Source: Undaria pinnatifida
Taxonomy: Eukaryota; Sar; Phaeophyceae; Laminariales; Alariaceae
DNA length: 64,000 nucleotides
Assembly (NCBI GenBank): GCA_012845835.1
Contig: JABAKD010000002.1
Location: 14,301,629 to 14,365,628, forward strand
Reading direction: 5' to 3'
The notes under the pieces were generated by a model. It was not told the DNA's origin. It worked only from the letters and a program-made list of their open reading frames with translations, and ran no database searches. Shown here one piece after another: positions 1 through 10,965 of the stretch (the stretch's first letter is position 1; each line of letters opens with the position of its first letter). The position numbers were made by a program, and so were the translations under genes.

Positions 1-22
1 AGCTGAGGAATACCCCAGGGAT
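1..22 (-). repeat. Edge of dispersed repeat E (reverse orientation)
   Basis: The first about 22 bases are the reverse complement of the segment near 62665-62690 that reads TTCCCTAGGGTATTCCTC, with about one mismatch. The same motif closes the E repeat at 44.5 kb. The rest of this copy would lie outside the window. Confidence 0.5.
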
Positions 23-1129
23 ATATCGTACACCCTGTTGGCCTTGTTTATGTGCGATCATGAGATTGATGAGATTGATCTAATCACATCGTAAACGATG
101 AGGGATGAGAGTAGTGCTGTACGAAGAGGTAGTTGCTGTGGCGTACATACTAGATACCCCTGGAACGAATGTTCGCAGCGCCTCGGCACTTCTGTCCTTT
201 CTCCCCTCTCTAACTGCGCACGTCGAAATGATCGGTGCGACATTGCGCTCTCTCGTCTTGACGTCTCTGCCACGCGCGATACTGCGAACTGACTGATATG
301 GAATAGTCCAAATGATTTTTTTTTACGAACAGATTCCGCATCCACATCTTTTTTGTGTGTTTTTTTGTCAATGTCGAGGTTACGCCGCTTGGCACCCTCT
401 ACACTACTGCTACTCTGAACCGGGTATATCATACAAGGCGCTTCGCTCCGCGGGCGGCGTAGGCGCCCCTTACGCTTGCTTTTACGGTTGCTCAGGCAAG
501 GAAGAAAACATAGCAGTGAGAAGCGGACAAAGAAAGAATATTTTTATTAAAGAAAGGCTCATGCTTGATTGTAAGTGCGAACTAGCGACTTGAAAATGCC
601 AAGAGACCGGCCGCCATGCTCCAGGAAAATAATCCACAGACGCCAAATAAATGAGTATACCGCGTAAAAGTATGTATGTACCTGGTATCTTGATACTTCG
701 ACGATCGCGTGCAAAATCCGAGTAATAATAGTTATTGGTGGTTGGCTTCAACAAACAAGGAGGGATAAAAAAAACGAAGAAAATGATAAAACGGAAGATA
801 AAAAAGAGTAGAAATCAAAGAAAAGGTGGAAAGGTCCAGCAAGCAATAGAAGGCGGTGTCCAGATGGGAAGTTGGGAGAGGCCAGGGCGGTGCCAACCGA
901 GGCCGCGCAGGAAAATAACTATTGATAAAGGAAGTCAACGTGAAACATGAAATGTAGGCAACATGTAAATAGGTAAGGACACAAGATAGTTTATAACGTA
1001 TGTTAATGCCAACGGAAACCAAGGCAGATTCGTAGTGCATCAACTCCAGCACTTTGGTAGAGCACAAACTACGAAATAAATCTTAAGAAGGTGGTTGTAC
1101 GCCGTTGACAACGACTGACGTCTATGCCG
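23..1129. other. Unassigned region
   Basis: No supportable gene. A 124-codon minus-strand open frame (58-432) and shorter plus-strand frames overlap without motifs. At 440-505 the motif GCTCCGCGGGCGGCG followed by a GCAAGGAAGAA stretch resembles the spacer of the foldback element at 12.93-12.98 kb, so part of this region may be repeat-derived. 760-850 is purine-rich (AAG/AAA). One TACCTGGTA sits at 679-687. Confidence 0.4.
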
Positions 1130-1620
1130 AACTATTTACGTGCGTAGGGCATACCAAGATAAGCGTGGAACACGAGACGCAGGACAAAACCGCCACCCAA
1201 TCTCCATCGGCACCACGACCGTGCCACGCTCGACCCATATATCGATCCACCAGCACGTCCGCTTGATCCACCAGCACGTCCACGTTCTACCGACTTAGAC
1301 TGCTTAAATGGGGAGCAGCGGTAGATGGACGTCATAGGAGCTACTAACATCTATCACCAAATGTTTACGTGCGTATAGAGCATACAAAGGAACGCGCAGC
1401 ACACGAACGGAGTGCCACGCCTGTCGCACAAATCGATCCACCACCACGTTCGCTCGATCCACCAGAACGTCCACCTTCTACCGACTTAGACTGCTTCGAT
1501 GGGGAACAGCGGTAGATGGACGTCATAGTAGCTACTTACATCTATCACTAAACATTAACGTGCGTAGAGCATACAAATATACGCGAGCACACAAACCGGA
1601 GGACGAAATCGCGCATTTAG
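1130..1620. repeat. Degenerate tandem repeat, unit about 190-230 bp
   Basis: The phrase TTTACGTGCGTA..GCATAC recurs at about 1133, 1360 and 1552. Between the phrases, CGATCCACCAGCACGTCC, TACCGACTTAGACTGCTT and AGCGGTAGATGGACGTCATA recur in the same order. Copies differ by point changes and small indels, so the array is old. No gene is seen. Confidence 0.75.
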
Positions 1621-2039
1621 TAAACGCTAGCACGGATCACGGAAAAGTAGTCCAACCGTAGTCCAACCGGCCGGGAATAAACATGCGTAGAGGTAATAAC
1701 GTAATAACCAGGTGCCTGGCAGAAAACGGATAAATAAGGCGAAAGCCGTAGCTGCGTCACTAGACACAAACATGCCCAACGAAACGCAGCGAAACGCCTG
1801 TCCTCCATTGGAAAGAAACAAGACAAAGGGAGAATTCGATGGAACCCCCGCCCGGCAATTGAAAAAAAAATGAAAAAAACAAACCTCCGCCCGGCAATTG
1901 AAAAGAAACAAAAAGCAATCGGTGGAAGGAATACGTCCGTGAACGCATGTAGATGAAGAACGTTTCCGTGCAAACCCTCTAAAAAGGCATGCTACATGAA
2001 AGAAATGAGGTGCAACCCAAGCGGAACGTAAAACCCCAG
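1621..2039. other. Unassigned, with a short direct duplication
   Basis: The phrase CGCCCGGCAATTGAAAA occurs twice (near 1848 and 1890), each followed by an A-rich tract. Minus-strand open frames of 60-118 codons cross it in several frames and look fortuitous. Confidence 0.4.
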
Positions 2040-3420
2040 GAGATGCAAGGAGCTGACTAGCCTCTAGGCATAGACACTAACACAAGGAGCGTATGACTGG
2101 AGGAAGACGAAAAATGCCGGAAGGAAAACGTTTCGCGAAACGCAGGAAATTGCAGAAGGGGAGACGAAAAACTAGTTAAACCAACACCAGGCGGAACCGT
2201 GACTATGTGAAGAAGCCGTTACACAACAATCCTAGGTAATCTCGTAGAACACCAGTCCTAGAGACAACCGTGGTTTAAACACAAGCAGCAAATTTTAACA
2301 ACACCAGGCGGAAGGGCGACTGTTGTAACCTCGCGTTACACAACAACCCTGGGAAACCTTGTCGAACACCGGTAGGCGACGGGAAACTGAGCGAGTGGGT
2401 TCGAAGACTACATAGAAAAGAAAATAACCAACGGGGAAAAGGAAAGACGCATCTCCTCAAACACACACAAGCAAGTCCCAGGGATACGTCAGTTCTAGAT
2501 ACGACTGCGCTATTAACAGAAGTACACGCAACCCCCCGTAACACAAAATCTCTAGTCAACTTCGTCCAGCACGGGCAGCCGGCGCGAAACACGGACAGTG
2601 GTTTCGAAAAATCATGTCGTAAGAAATAACCAACGGGGGAAAGGAAAGACGCGTCTCCTCTAACATACGGACGGGCGAAACTGGCAAATCCCACGTACAC
2701 GCCAGTCGTAGAAACGATGGCGCCTTTTACACATAGCACACGCTATGCAAGGACTTGCAACAAGGACACATTATAATTCCAAGCGTGCAAGACGTGAGGT
2801 ACCATTTACACCTACATTGATGCGGACACATGACTATGGTACCCCCCCGTTGCACAACAACCTCAAGTAAGCACGTTGATGTGCGGTAGCCGGCGCGAAA
2901 CTTAGCGACTAGGTTCGCAAAATACATGCCATAACAAATCATTGACGGGGTAACCGTACGACGCATCTCCCCAACGACAAACGGACGGGCAATAATGGCA
3001 AATCCGACGTACACGATAGACATAAATTCGACAACGCTTTTTACACAAGCGAACGCAATGCAAGGACTGAAGACGAAAGTTGCCGGAAGCAAAACGTTAG
3101 GCAAAACGCAGGAATCGCAGATGCCGGAAACGCACAACTAAAAATACCGAGACGATGCAGACGCGTGACTATGGCATGACCCCGTATCAGAACAACCCCA
3201 GGTAACCTCGCCGCGCACGGGGAGCAGGGACGAAACTCTGCGAGTGGGTTAGAAAGAAACATGCCATACGAAAACCTACGGGGGAAACGTAAGACGTACC
3301 TACTCTACGACATACGTGCGGGCGAAAATGGCGTGTACTCTCTGTACCACATACGTACGGGCGAAAATGGCAAACCCTACACACACGTCAATCGTAGATC
3401 ACACCGAGATTTTTAGACGA
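2040..3420. repeat. Degenerate long-period tandem repeat
   Basis: A block reading CCAACGGGGGAAAGGAAAGACGC, then CTCC, then ACATACGGACGGGCGAAA and TGGCAAATCC recurs near 2430, 2625, 2940 and 3275. Spacing is 195-335 bp, so the unit has lost or gained segments between copies. A CAACACCAGGCGGAA phrase recurs near 2183 and 2297. Minus-strand frames of up to 154 codons run through but share no conserved start and show no motif. Confidence 0.7.
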
Positions 3421-3870
3421 ACACGCTCTGTGGAAGAAGTCGCAAAAACGACACTCACACGAATCCCAAGCGTGCAAGTCGTGAGCTACCGAATTTGGTG
3501 TACAAAAAATATTAAGTCAAAGCACAAAACTCAACGACTCTATATGCGAAAGGTAAGTATAGGAGCACATGCAAGGCAAGCATGGCGGTGGCTGCAAAGC
3601 ACGAAGCCGGATGGGCAGGAAGCCGATGACACGCCTCCTGGAAGGACGCGGGAATCTCTTCCCCCGGTTCTAAGCGACACTGAGAATTAAGCTTGAAGGC
3701 GCAGAAATCTCTTCGTCTTTGCAGGAGACGATGGTAAGATTTCGGGACGACGGCGCGGCTTGGTTAAGCGCAGAAAATAGCGCTTCGTGGGAATGGATTG
3801 ACGAATTCCTGAAAGACGGTTGAAAGCAGGACAGCATAACAAAAGCCATGGGATTTGACAGAAACGAGTG
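3421..3870. other. Left flank of the Helitron, boundary not resolved
   Basis: On the minus strand this lies downstream of the OTU domain, so a Helitron 3' end (a short hairpin followed by CTRR on the element strand) would be expected here or a little to the left. I could not pick one unambiguously. No gene is supported. Confidence 0.35.
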
Positions 3871-4420
3871 TTACGCGTTGTAACGTTGAGAAACATAGTG
3901 CATGGAAGAGAGGAAGTACATAATGTTGCATGTGCTTTGGTTGGAAGGTGGGGACAGTTGAACAAGTTGGCCTGAAATAGTGACTGAAATGTTGATGTTG
4001 TAAATCAACTGTGCAGCAACGATTTCCGGGTAACCAGCATAGGCGTGAGGGTTGGTAATGAGTTCAAGGTAATGGTGAACAGGGGTATACAATGTAGGAG
4101 GAGCGTTCAGTATCTGTACAGGCTCGATGCCAATTCCGAAGGAATGTCGTCGTGGGAAGACAAACCTGAATTGTTAAGCGGATCGTGCAGGTGTTGAGTA
4201 ATGTACTGTAGGATGTTCTCGCGAATGTTAACATGCCTTTCAGGGTCACCAAAAACTTTGCGTGCAATGCATCGAAGCAGGCAAGCTCCATCTCCTACTT
4301 CGTTAACAATTGTCCAGTTGTAGTTTGATGGAGGTGGCGGAGGTGGAGGAGGAGGTAGTGGCGATGGCGGAGGAGCAGGACGTTGAGGAGGGAGAAGAGG
4401 AGGGTGAGGCGGGATGGAGT
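3871..4420 (-). pseudogene. OTU-like cysteine protease domain at the Helitron C-terminus
   Basis: After a proline-rich linker (about 4325-4420, encoded by a GGA/GGT-rich stretch on the plus strand) comes VNEVGDGACLLRCIARKVFG with the OTU signature D-G-x-C (Cys codon about 4281-4283), then a shift near 4100 into the frame reading NPHAYAGYPEIVAAQLIYNI and ending with HYVS, which fits the OTU C-terminal His. OTU domains are deubiquitinases in general and are a known accessory in some Helitrons. The catalytic Cys and His are still visible although they are now in different frames. Confidence 0.75.
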
Positions 4421-4534
4421 TGCCAGTGGCGGCTTCAATGAAGGGAGGATATACAACGTTAGAAGCATAGGTTACACTGTTAGCAATATGTGAAGGCGGC
4501 ACAGGGCACATGACGAAGTGTCTGTTTTTTATTC

Positions 4535-5900
4535 GGCTAAGGGCAACGCACAACTGGCCATGGAATCATTTTTCAAATCAAGACCAATTCGAGATAGAGT
4601 TTGACGTTGAGATTCATTGATTGTCAGGGAGTAGGCGAAGCGGAGAGGAAACTGCACACGACTAAATTTGATCCTTTACGACCGACTTGGGCGTGTAAGT
4701 TAATTCGTGGCACGAGGACGATGGGTCGATGAGGGACTGAGGAGCTGAACCTGAATAACACGAGAATTGGGAGAAACTTCGTAGAAAACACCTTTCTGAC
4801 CGTTAACGAGACCCTCCCCGAAATTTATGTTTCTCGTGAGCATGGCGAGGTCATTTGTACAAAGAACTAGTTCGTGAGGGGGAACGCCTTGAGCGTTGAG
4901 AAGATTGAGGTGTTCAGGAGAGGCAAATGCGGTGTAGGGGTTGGACTCGTCGCTTATAAGAGAATCTGAACTGGAGAAAGAGTTGGGGTTTTCAAATCGT
5001 CTTTCGGCAATGTCCATGCTGGCAGCGTCTATGGCCGTGTTGGTAGTGGCAAGTATAGCACGATCATGCATAAGCTGTGCGTCTTCGTCCAAGTCAGGGT
5101 AGACGAACTTGATGAGTCTTCAAAATTCGTGGTACATTTAAGTGTGAAGTGGTCAGTTGTAGATTTATCACTGGCATTGGAGAGTGCAACCATATCACCG
5201 TTGGACGTGTGGATGGTAGGCTGCCTGTTGTCACCCACGGCGCGTACGAAGGAGGCATAGTGCTTGTCGTCTTTATCACGTTGCGACGCAGTTAGACGTA
5301 GACGAGTAATGCTCGTCCACAGGGAGCTGGAAATGACGGCGGCCTCGACGGTGTCCGATGCGGAACCATATTTGACAACAGGGCCGACTTGCCTCCAATA
5401 TCCACTAAACAAAATAGTTTTACCACCAAAGAGCGAATCCGTATTTAAAAGATGTCGCAAGGTTTTGTTCAACGCTTCGACGCAGTACTTGTGTGTCATG
5501 GACAGTTCGTCCCAGATGATAAGGTCACAGTTGCGGATAAGTTCCGCGCGTTGCGATTCACCACGAATATTGCACAAAGCTCCAGGCACATCGTTGTCTT
5601 CAAATGGCAATTTGAACATGGAGTGAGCTGTCCAGCCACCTGGTTGTTGGAGCGCCGCAATTCCAGTCGAAGCTACCGTTAGAACGACTCGTCCATTCCC
5701 ACGCAAACGTGCTGCTATGATCTTCTCGGTTAAGATTTTTCCAGTTCCAGCAGGACTGTCAGCCATGTATGCACCTGGTCTGTTCAAAGTAACGGAGTCG
5801 ATTATGATGGAGTATATCGCACGTTGCTCTTGAATGAGATGGCCTTCCTTCTCGTCGGCGAACGGTTTTTGTTCACGACGATCGAAAGCGCCCCTGGTAC
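4535..5900 (-). pseudogene. Helitron Pif1-like helicase, degenerate
   Basis: The first part has EQRAIYSIIIDSV and then the Walker A motif as SPAGTGKI (about 5734-5757), where the usual Thr after GK is Ile. Next come a Walker B-like stretch CDLIIWDELSM and FSGYWRQVGPVV, which stands where family members read GGDFRQVLPVV. A second part (4700-5092) has RAILATTNTAID, LNAQGVPPHELVL and LVNGQKGV. A third part (about 4535-4650) has PLRFAYSLTINESQRQTL and GQLCVALSRI, the last helicase motifs, with the normally conserved Lys and Gly of INKxQGQT replaced by Glu and Arg. The changed residues indicate loss of ATPase function. Confidence 0.88.
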
Positions 5901-5902
5901 GT

Positions 5903-6902
5903 TCAAGTTGTAACCCTCAGGTGGTGGATAGCGGGAGGAAGATTGACCTGTTCGTTATCTTTTCCATGAAGCTGCAATTTTAGGTCTATTTGGCGTAAGG
6001 CTTCAGCGACTGCATGCACTCTGGTCATGGACATACGTAAGTTTTGAATTAGGTCATCTTGGAAGTCGTGCCATAACTTGAGCGCCGGGCCACCATCTAG
6101 TATGACTGTCACCAATAATAACCCTAAGGACTAAATTAGCCGTTTGGAAAATAACAGCTTCTTGCATGCAGATCAAGTATTCTTCATCGCCTGTGACCAA
6201 TCCTCGAGCCCGAGCGGCATCGTGAAAGTTAGGATGGACAATGAACGGACCAATATCGGGTTGTATAGTGCGCAATTCGGTGAAGGATCTCGCTGGGATC
6301 TTGTGAAGGAGTCGCAGATAGAAAACATCGCCAACAGCTGGGCTTTTGAAATGGATACGGCATACATGTTCTGTTGTTCTGGCAGAATCGATGTTACCAT
6401 ATTGGTCAAGCCATTTACCGGTAGGAGCAGAAGACGGGGTGGGGTCATCTTTTTTTTTCTTGGTGATTATGTAGGTTTCAAAGTAGTCGAGAAGGGTAAG
6501 CTCGTTGAAACAGGCCGCTATGGGCCTTTTAAGGTAATGCATAAGATCCGAGGAGGTGCTGTTTTCGATCGCAGCACGTTCTTCGGCGGAAGCTTCCGCA
6601 GGGTAAATGACGTTGTTTTCTTGCTCAAGGTGGGCATGAACATGAACACGGGTAACTGATGGGTAACGGCTTTGAGTATCGAAGCCGAGCATTCTCCAAG
6701 TAGCGTCTGCAGCCGAAATATATCGCGTGGTACGGTACATTTCAATTTTGCTTTTAATACCGCTGATTTTGGCTTTCGCGAGCGAAGTCATCGCCTTTTG
6801 CAATGTGTTTGTAGAGGTATTTGGCACATGAAGCCGCTGTAACGACACCAGTACACACATGGCAATCGAGTAGAAGAAGTAAATACGGATTGTAGGGGAC
6901 AA
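5903..6902 (-). pseudogene. Helitron linker between Rep and helicase, frameshifted
   Basis: The frame ending at 6054 carries TTRYISAADATWRMLGF, then a V.VHAHLE stretch, TLLDYFETY, GDVFYLRLLHKIPARSF and the phrase DAARARGLV. These are the conserved landmarks found between Rep and helicase in Helitrons. A shift near 6090 leads to the frame ending at 5903 with LWHDFQDDLIQNL and a GKDNEQVNLP stretch. A shift near 6780 separates it from the Rep tyrosine motif. Confidence in family is high; the protein is not expressed intact. Confidence 0.85.
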
Positions 6903-7778
6903 CCCGTTGGTTGCCTACGGGGACATCAACCCGGAAACCGCCGACTTCGTTTCGCACGGTGGGATTGTCGCCATTTGTCATCCTACAATATTCCGCGCGT
7001 CCACTGCGTTCCTGTAGTGTAGCTGTTGTTCTGAAAGGTTGCGGGTAGTGCTTGTTGCTAGATTTAGTGTTACCATCCCTGTTATTTTGCATGCACGGTG
7101 CATCAACGTTGCGAGAGCCACACAGCTTATGTATCACGTATTTGAGGACCATCTCACGCAGCTTGCCGTTAGCAATAGACGCATTGGGTACCTGTGCCCA
7201 TACCAACAATCCATTTGGTTAAGGACGTCAGGACCTGCATTTTTGAATTTGATATTGACATGGGCGTGGGGAAGCCCCCGTTTTTGGTTCACAACGGCAG
7301 ACATGTGAAAATCGTAAGGTCCAAACACGTTGCCGCGCTTGAGGTGAGACATGAGCACACCAAGCTTGATTTTGAAAACTCTGCAGCAGAGGTCTGAACG
7401 GTCAACAGCTTTTTGCTCTTGTAGGAGATTTTGCACAATTTCAGGCCAAAGCGGGTTACAGTAAACTCTACAGGTCATCGTAATCATGAGGTGTGGTTTG
7501 CCTTTTCTGTTGACAACTGCAAGAGCGTCTTCTGTGTCATGTTTATGTTTCGCAGGTGATCCATGAAACGAAACAGGAAGCAGTTGACCAGGTTTTTCTG
7601 CACCACTTGCTTTTGAAATAGAACGCGCCGTGGCCAACCGTTGCTGAAATGGTGCTCCTTCAATGAACGTTAGTTTGTTCTCTTTCATTCGAGACAGATT
7701 GTCCGTACTCCACTCCTGGGCAATACGGCTATTTCTTTGAAAGACGCGTTCAGAAGTATGCGTTGTCTGCAGTAGAAA
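6754..7778 (-). pseudogene. Helitron Rep domain, frameshifted
   Basis: The reading starts near 7778 in the frame that includes RIAQEWSTDNLSRMKENK, runs as one frame to 7134 and shifts near 7205 into the frame ending at 6754. Visible landmarks are GKPHLMITMTC, then NPLWPEI, then the HUH metal-binding motif as GLPHAHV (about 7256-7280), then KYLYKHIAKG (about 6793-6822), the tyrosine motif usually of the form KYxxKYxxKG. One of the usual tyrosines is His here, which together with the frameshift argues that the nuclease is inactive. The role in an intact element would be strand nicking and transfer during rolling-circle transposition. Confidence 0.85.
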
Positions 7779-7812
7779 GGGAGGGAAACATGAGCATTGC
7801 CTGCGATATTCA

Positions 7813-7840
7813 TAGGGTTAGGGTTAGGGTTAGGGTTAGG
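7813..7840 (+). repeat. Interstitial telomere-type (TTAGGG)n array
   Basis: About 4.6 perfect copies of TTAGGG, starting TAGGG and ending TTAGG. It lies exactly where the Helitron coding similarity stops and the composite repeat begins. Shorter runs of the same motif occur at 24221-24237 (as CCCTAA) and 40233-40250. Confidence 0.95.
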
Positions 7841-7844
7841 AACA

Positions 7845-8835
7845 AAATCATAGCAGGCCACCCACCCACCACGGAAGATGCAGTCAGTGCATCCTCCACC
7901 CACCCACCGACCAAACCTTTACTACATACAGCAGTTGCTGTATCATCCTCTGAGCTCTCTATGCAGCAGTACGTACAGCAGTGCACCTGCACCCAAAAAA
8001 GAAAAAACTTGCTGCTGTATCATCCTCAGAGCTCTCTATGTAGACTAAGTACTAAGAAAACAAAATCATAGCAGGCTACCCACCCACCACGGAAGACGCA
8101 GTCAGTGCATCCTCCACCCACCCACCGACCAAACCTTTACTACATACAGCAGCACAGCAGTGCAGCAGTACGTCCAGCAGCACACTTGGTACGCGGGGAG
8201 GAGTTAGTGGGTTGGTTCTAGAGGACCTTGTATGAAACAGGAAACAAAAAGTGCAGCAGTACGTACAGCAGTACAAAGCAGTTAGTTGGTTCTTGAGGAC
8301 CTTGTAACCAGGGTATGAAACAGGAAACAAACGGGGGGAGTTTCCGCCATCCACCACCCGCCCACCTCCCACCACCCACCACCCACCCACCACCCACCCA
8401 CCACCCGTGGACCTACCCAGTACTGCAGTACAGCAATGCAGCAGTACGTAGAGCAATACACCTGACAGGCGAGCAGCATAGCAGTCGATTCGTTGGTTAC
8501 AAATGCTCTCGGGCTGGGCGGGATTTGCAATTGTTCACTATTCCCCGCCACGCCGGGGGCCAAGCGAGCCGTTCCCGGGAGGGCGATTTCCACGCTCCCC
8601 TCTCGCCGAGGTGGGGCACCGACGGCCGTTCTTTCGCCGGCGCGTCGTCGTGCTGCTGTGCGGATGGGGGCGTGGCGGCACCGCGAGGCCGGCGGAGGCC
8701 GAGTGGAGCTCGGGAGTCGCCGCTTTTTGGGGGGGTGTTATAACCAAGATATTTTCAAAGATCCAAAACGTGACGACCACCTTAGCGTATAACATAATAA
8801 GGTGTATGTATTATATAATAAGGATATAATAATAA
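7845..8835 (+). repeat. Composite repeat, unit 1
   Basis: Ordered modules: a CCCACCCACCACGGA segment followed by a ACCAAACCTTTACTACATACAG segment (present twice), GCAGCAGTACGTACA stretches, a CCACCCACCACC low-complexity tract (8350-8407), then ACACCTGACAGGCGAGCAG, then a GC-rich module beginning GATTTCCACGCTCCC (about 8580) and ending in a G run, and finally ACCAAGATATTTTC with GACGACCACCTTAGCGTAT. The start abuts the telomere-type array. Open frames in it arise because the 15-bp subrepeat keeps phase; no gene is supported. Confidence 0.85.
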
Positions 8836-9252
8836 TACTAGTGGTACTCCCGAAATATGCCAGTTGCCGGCCGGTATAGCGGAAAAAAACAAATTGGTGC
8901 TGTATCCTCTGTATTAAGTACTAAAAGAACAAAATAATAACAGGGCAGTACGACAATGCCGCCGTACGTATGGTAGTAAATGTATCATCCTCTGTACGTA
9001 AGTTTTGCAAAACAAAAAATATAACACGGCAGCAGCGATTTCCACGCTCCCCCCTCGCCGAGGTGGGGCACCGACGCCCGTTCTTTCGCCGGCATGTCGT
9101 AGTGCTGCTGTGCGGATGGGACGTGGCGGCACCGCGAGGCCGCCTGAGGCCGAGTGGAGCTCGGGAGTCGCCGCTTTTGGGGGGGGGGTGTTTTAACCAA
9201 GATATTTTTCAAAGATCCAAAACGTCACGACCATCCTTAGCGTATTAATTAA
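8836..9252 (+). repeat. Composite repeat, unit 2 (internally deleted)
   Basis: It begins GTGGTACTCCCGAAATATGC and keeps GCCAGTTGCCGGCCGGTAT and the CTGTATCCTCTGTATTAAGT phrase, then jumps at about 9035 directly to the GC-rich GATTTCCACGCTCCC module, so the CCACC and CAGCAGTACGTA modules are missing. It ends with the CACCATCCTTAGCGTATTAA phrase and lies head-to-tail with units 1 and 3. Confidence 0.85.
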
Positions 9253-9259
9253 TAAGGAT

Positions 9260-10500
9260 TAGTGGTACTCCCGAAGTTTGCCAGTTGCCGGCCGGTATGG
9301 CGGAAAAAAACAAATTGGTGCTGTATCCTCTGTATGTAATTCTAAAAACACAATATAATAACAGGGCAGCAGTACGGTAGTGCAGCAGTACGTACGGTAT
9401 TATTAATAGTAAAGGACAGAGGTGTGCAGCAGTGGGGACGGTGGTACTCTCAACCACCAGTGGGAGGCCGATATTTTATAAACAAAAGAAAAGGGTCATC
9501 TCCCTCAGGACGAAAAAAGACCAACGTACGGAACGGCCCACCCACCCACCACGGACGACGCAGTGCACCCTCCACCCACCCACCGACCAGCAGCAGTACG
9601 CACAGCAGTGCACCTGCACCCAAAAAAAAAACAAATCGGTGCTCTATCATCCTCAGAGCTCTCTACGTATGTAAGTACTAAGAAAACAAATAATAACAGG
9701 CCACCCACCCACCACAGACGACGCAGTCAGTGCATCCTCCGCCCACCCACCGACGAACCCTTTACTACATACAGCAGCACAGCAGTGCAGCAGTACGTAC
9801 AGCAGCACACCTGGTAAGCGGGGAGCAGTTAGTTGGTTGGTTCTTGAGGACCTTGTATGAAACAGGAAAAAAAAGTGCAGCAGTACGTACAGCAGTACAC
9901 CTGGTACGCGGGGAGCAGTTAGTTGGTTGGTTCTTGAGGACCTTACAGGTATGAAACAGGAAACAAACGGGGGGAGTTTCATTTTTTGACGATACTCGGC
10001 CATCTCGGGGAGCGAGCAAGCCGCCATCCACCACCCACCCACCACCCACCACCCACCCACCACCCACCACCCACCCACCACCCACCATCCACCCACGGAC
10101 CTACCCAGTACTGCAGTACAGCAATGCAGCAGTAGGTAGAGCAATACACCTGACAGGCGAGCAGCAGCCGATTCGTTGGTTACAATGCTCTCGGGCTGGG
10201 CGGGATTTGCAATTATAAGTTGTTTACTATTCCCCGCCACGCCGGGGACCAAGCGAGCCGTCCCCGGAAGGGCGATTTCCACGCTCCCCCCTCGCCGAGG
10301 TGGGGCACCGACGCCCGTTCTTTCGCCGGCACGTCGTAGTGCTGCTGTGCGGATGGGACGTGGCGACACCGCGAGGCCGCCGGAGGCCGAGTGGAGCTCG
10401 GGAGTCGCCGCTTTTTTTGGGGGGGTGTTATAACCAAGATATTTTGAAAGATCCAAAAAAACGTGACGACCACCTTAGCGTATTATATAATAAGGATAAG
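9260..10500 (+). repeat. Composite repeat, unit 3 (full)
   Basis: It starts GTGGTACTCCCGAAGTTTGC, then GGACAGAGGTGTGCAGCAGT, the CCACC modules, GCAGCAGTACGTACA stretches, a CCACCCACCACC tract (10025-10092), ACACCTGACAGGCGAGCAGC, the GC-rich module (about 10270-10420) and the CCACCTTAGCGTATTATATA end. The minus strand is open for 267 codons (9653-10456), the longest frame in the window, but it is built of repeat-derived Val-Leu-Leu-Tyr and Val-Gly-Gly-Trp strings. Confidence 0.87.
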
Positions 10501-10724
10501 GATGTGGGTAAATTCTACTTAATGGGAGGGGTCCTATTCGATGTTGCTCGTCGGAGACGACTCGGTCCTATACTCGCTGCTGGAAACATATATGTGGTGC
10601 TTGCTGGGCTGTTGGAGCATGCAATGCTACCCGCTGAGATTTCAAGTTCCGGACTAAAAACCCTGCTATTGCACGGTGTACGGCTCATTCCAGGTCACTT
10701 ATATACTGACGGTATATAGTATTT
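10501..10724. other. Unassigned spacer
   Basis: Single-copy-looking DNA between the composite units and the next tandem repeat; no frame or motif stands out. Confidence 0.4.
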
Positions 10725-10965
10725 GCTGGTTGTGCTAGGTCGTTCCGAACTGAGCTCATTTGGGTGGATATTGCGGAGACGTCTCGATTCTGCTCCATGC
10801 TGGAGGTAAATATTAAAATTAGCGGGTTGTGCCAGGTCGTTTCGAACTGAGACCATCTGGGTGAATATTGCGGAGACGTCTCGATTTTGCTCCATGCTGG
10901 AGGTAGATACTTGAGTATAAGATTTGCGGGTTGTGCCAGGTCGTTCCGAACTGAGCTCCTTTGAA
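10725..10965. repeat. Tandem repeat, unit about 105 bp, three copies
   Basis: The phrase GTTGTGCCAGGTCGTTCCGA followed by ACTGAG recurs at about 10730, 10833 and 10932. The first two copies also share GGATATTGCGGAGACGTCTC and TGCTCCATGCTGGAGGTA. Similar phrases (ACGGGTCGATTCGTTC, GGACTGTTAACGGTG) repeat just beyond, near 10978-11035 and 11183-11230. Confidence 0.8.

Larger units (their letters stand above)
3871..7838 (-). mobile_element. Degenerate Helitron (Rep - helicase - OTU), 5' truncated
   Basis: Minus-strand pieces in the correct order give a rolling-circle Rep domain, a linker with Helitron-specific phrases, a Pif1-type SF1 helicase and a C-terminal OTU-like cysteine protease domain. 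Helitrons are the only elements known to carry Rep and helicase in one polyprotein, and some lineages add OTU. At least five frameshifts (about 7205, 6780, 6090, 4545 and 4100) plus altered catalytic residues show it is dead. The N-terminal part of Rep stops at a TTAGGG array at 7813-7840, so the 5' end is missing or displaced. Confidence 0.9.

Noticed and set aside
7845-10500. Reading the composite repeats as a CRISPR-like or rRNA array
   Set aside because: Units are long, modular and unevenly deleted, with no short regular repeat-spacer pattern and no rRNA core sequence.
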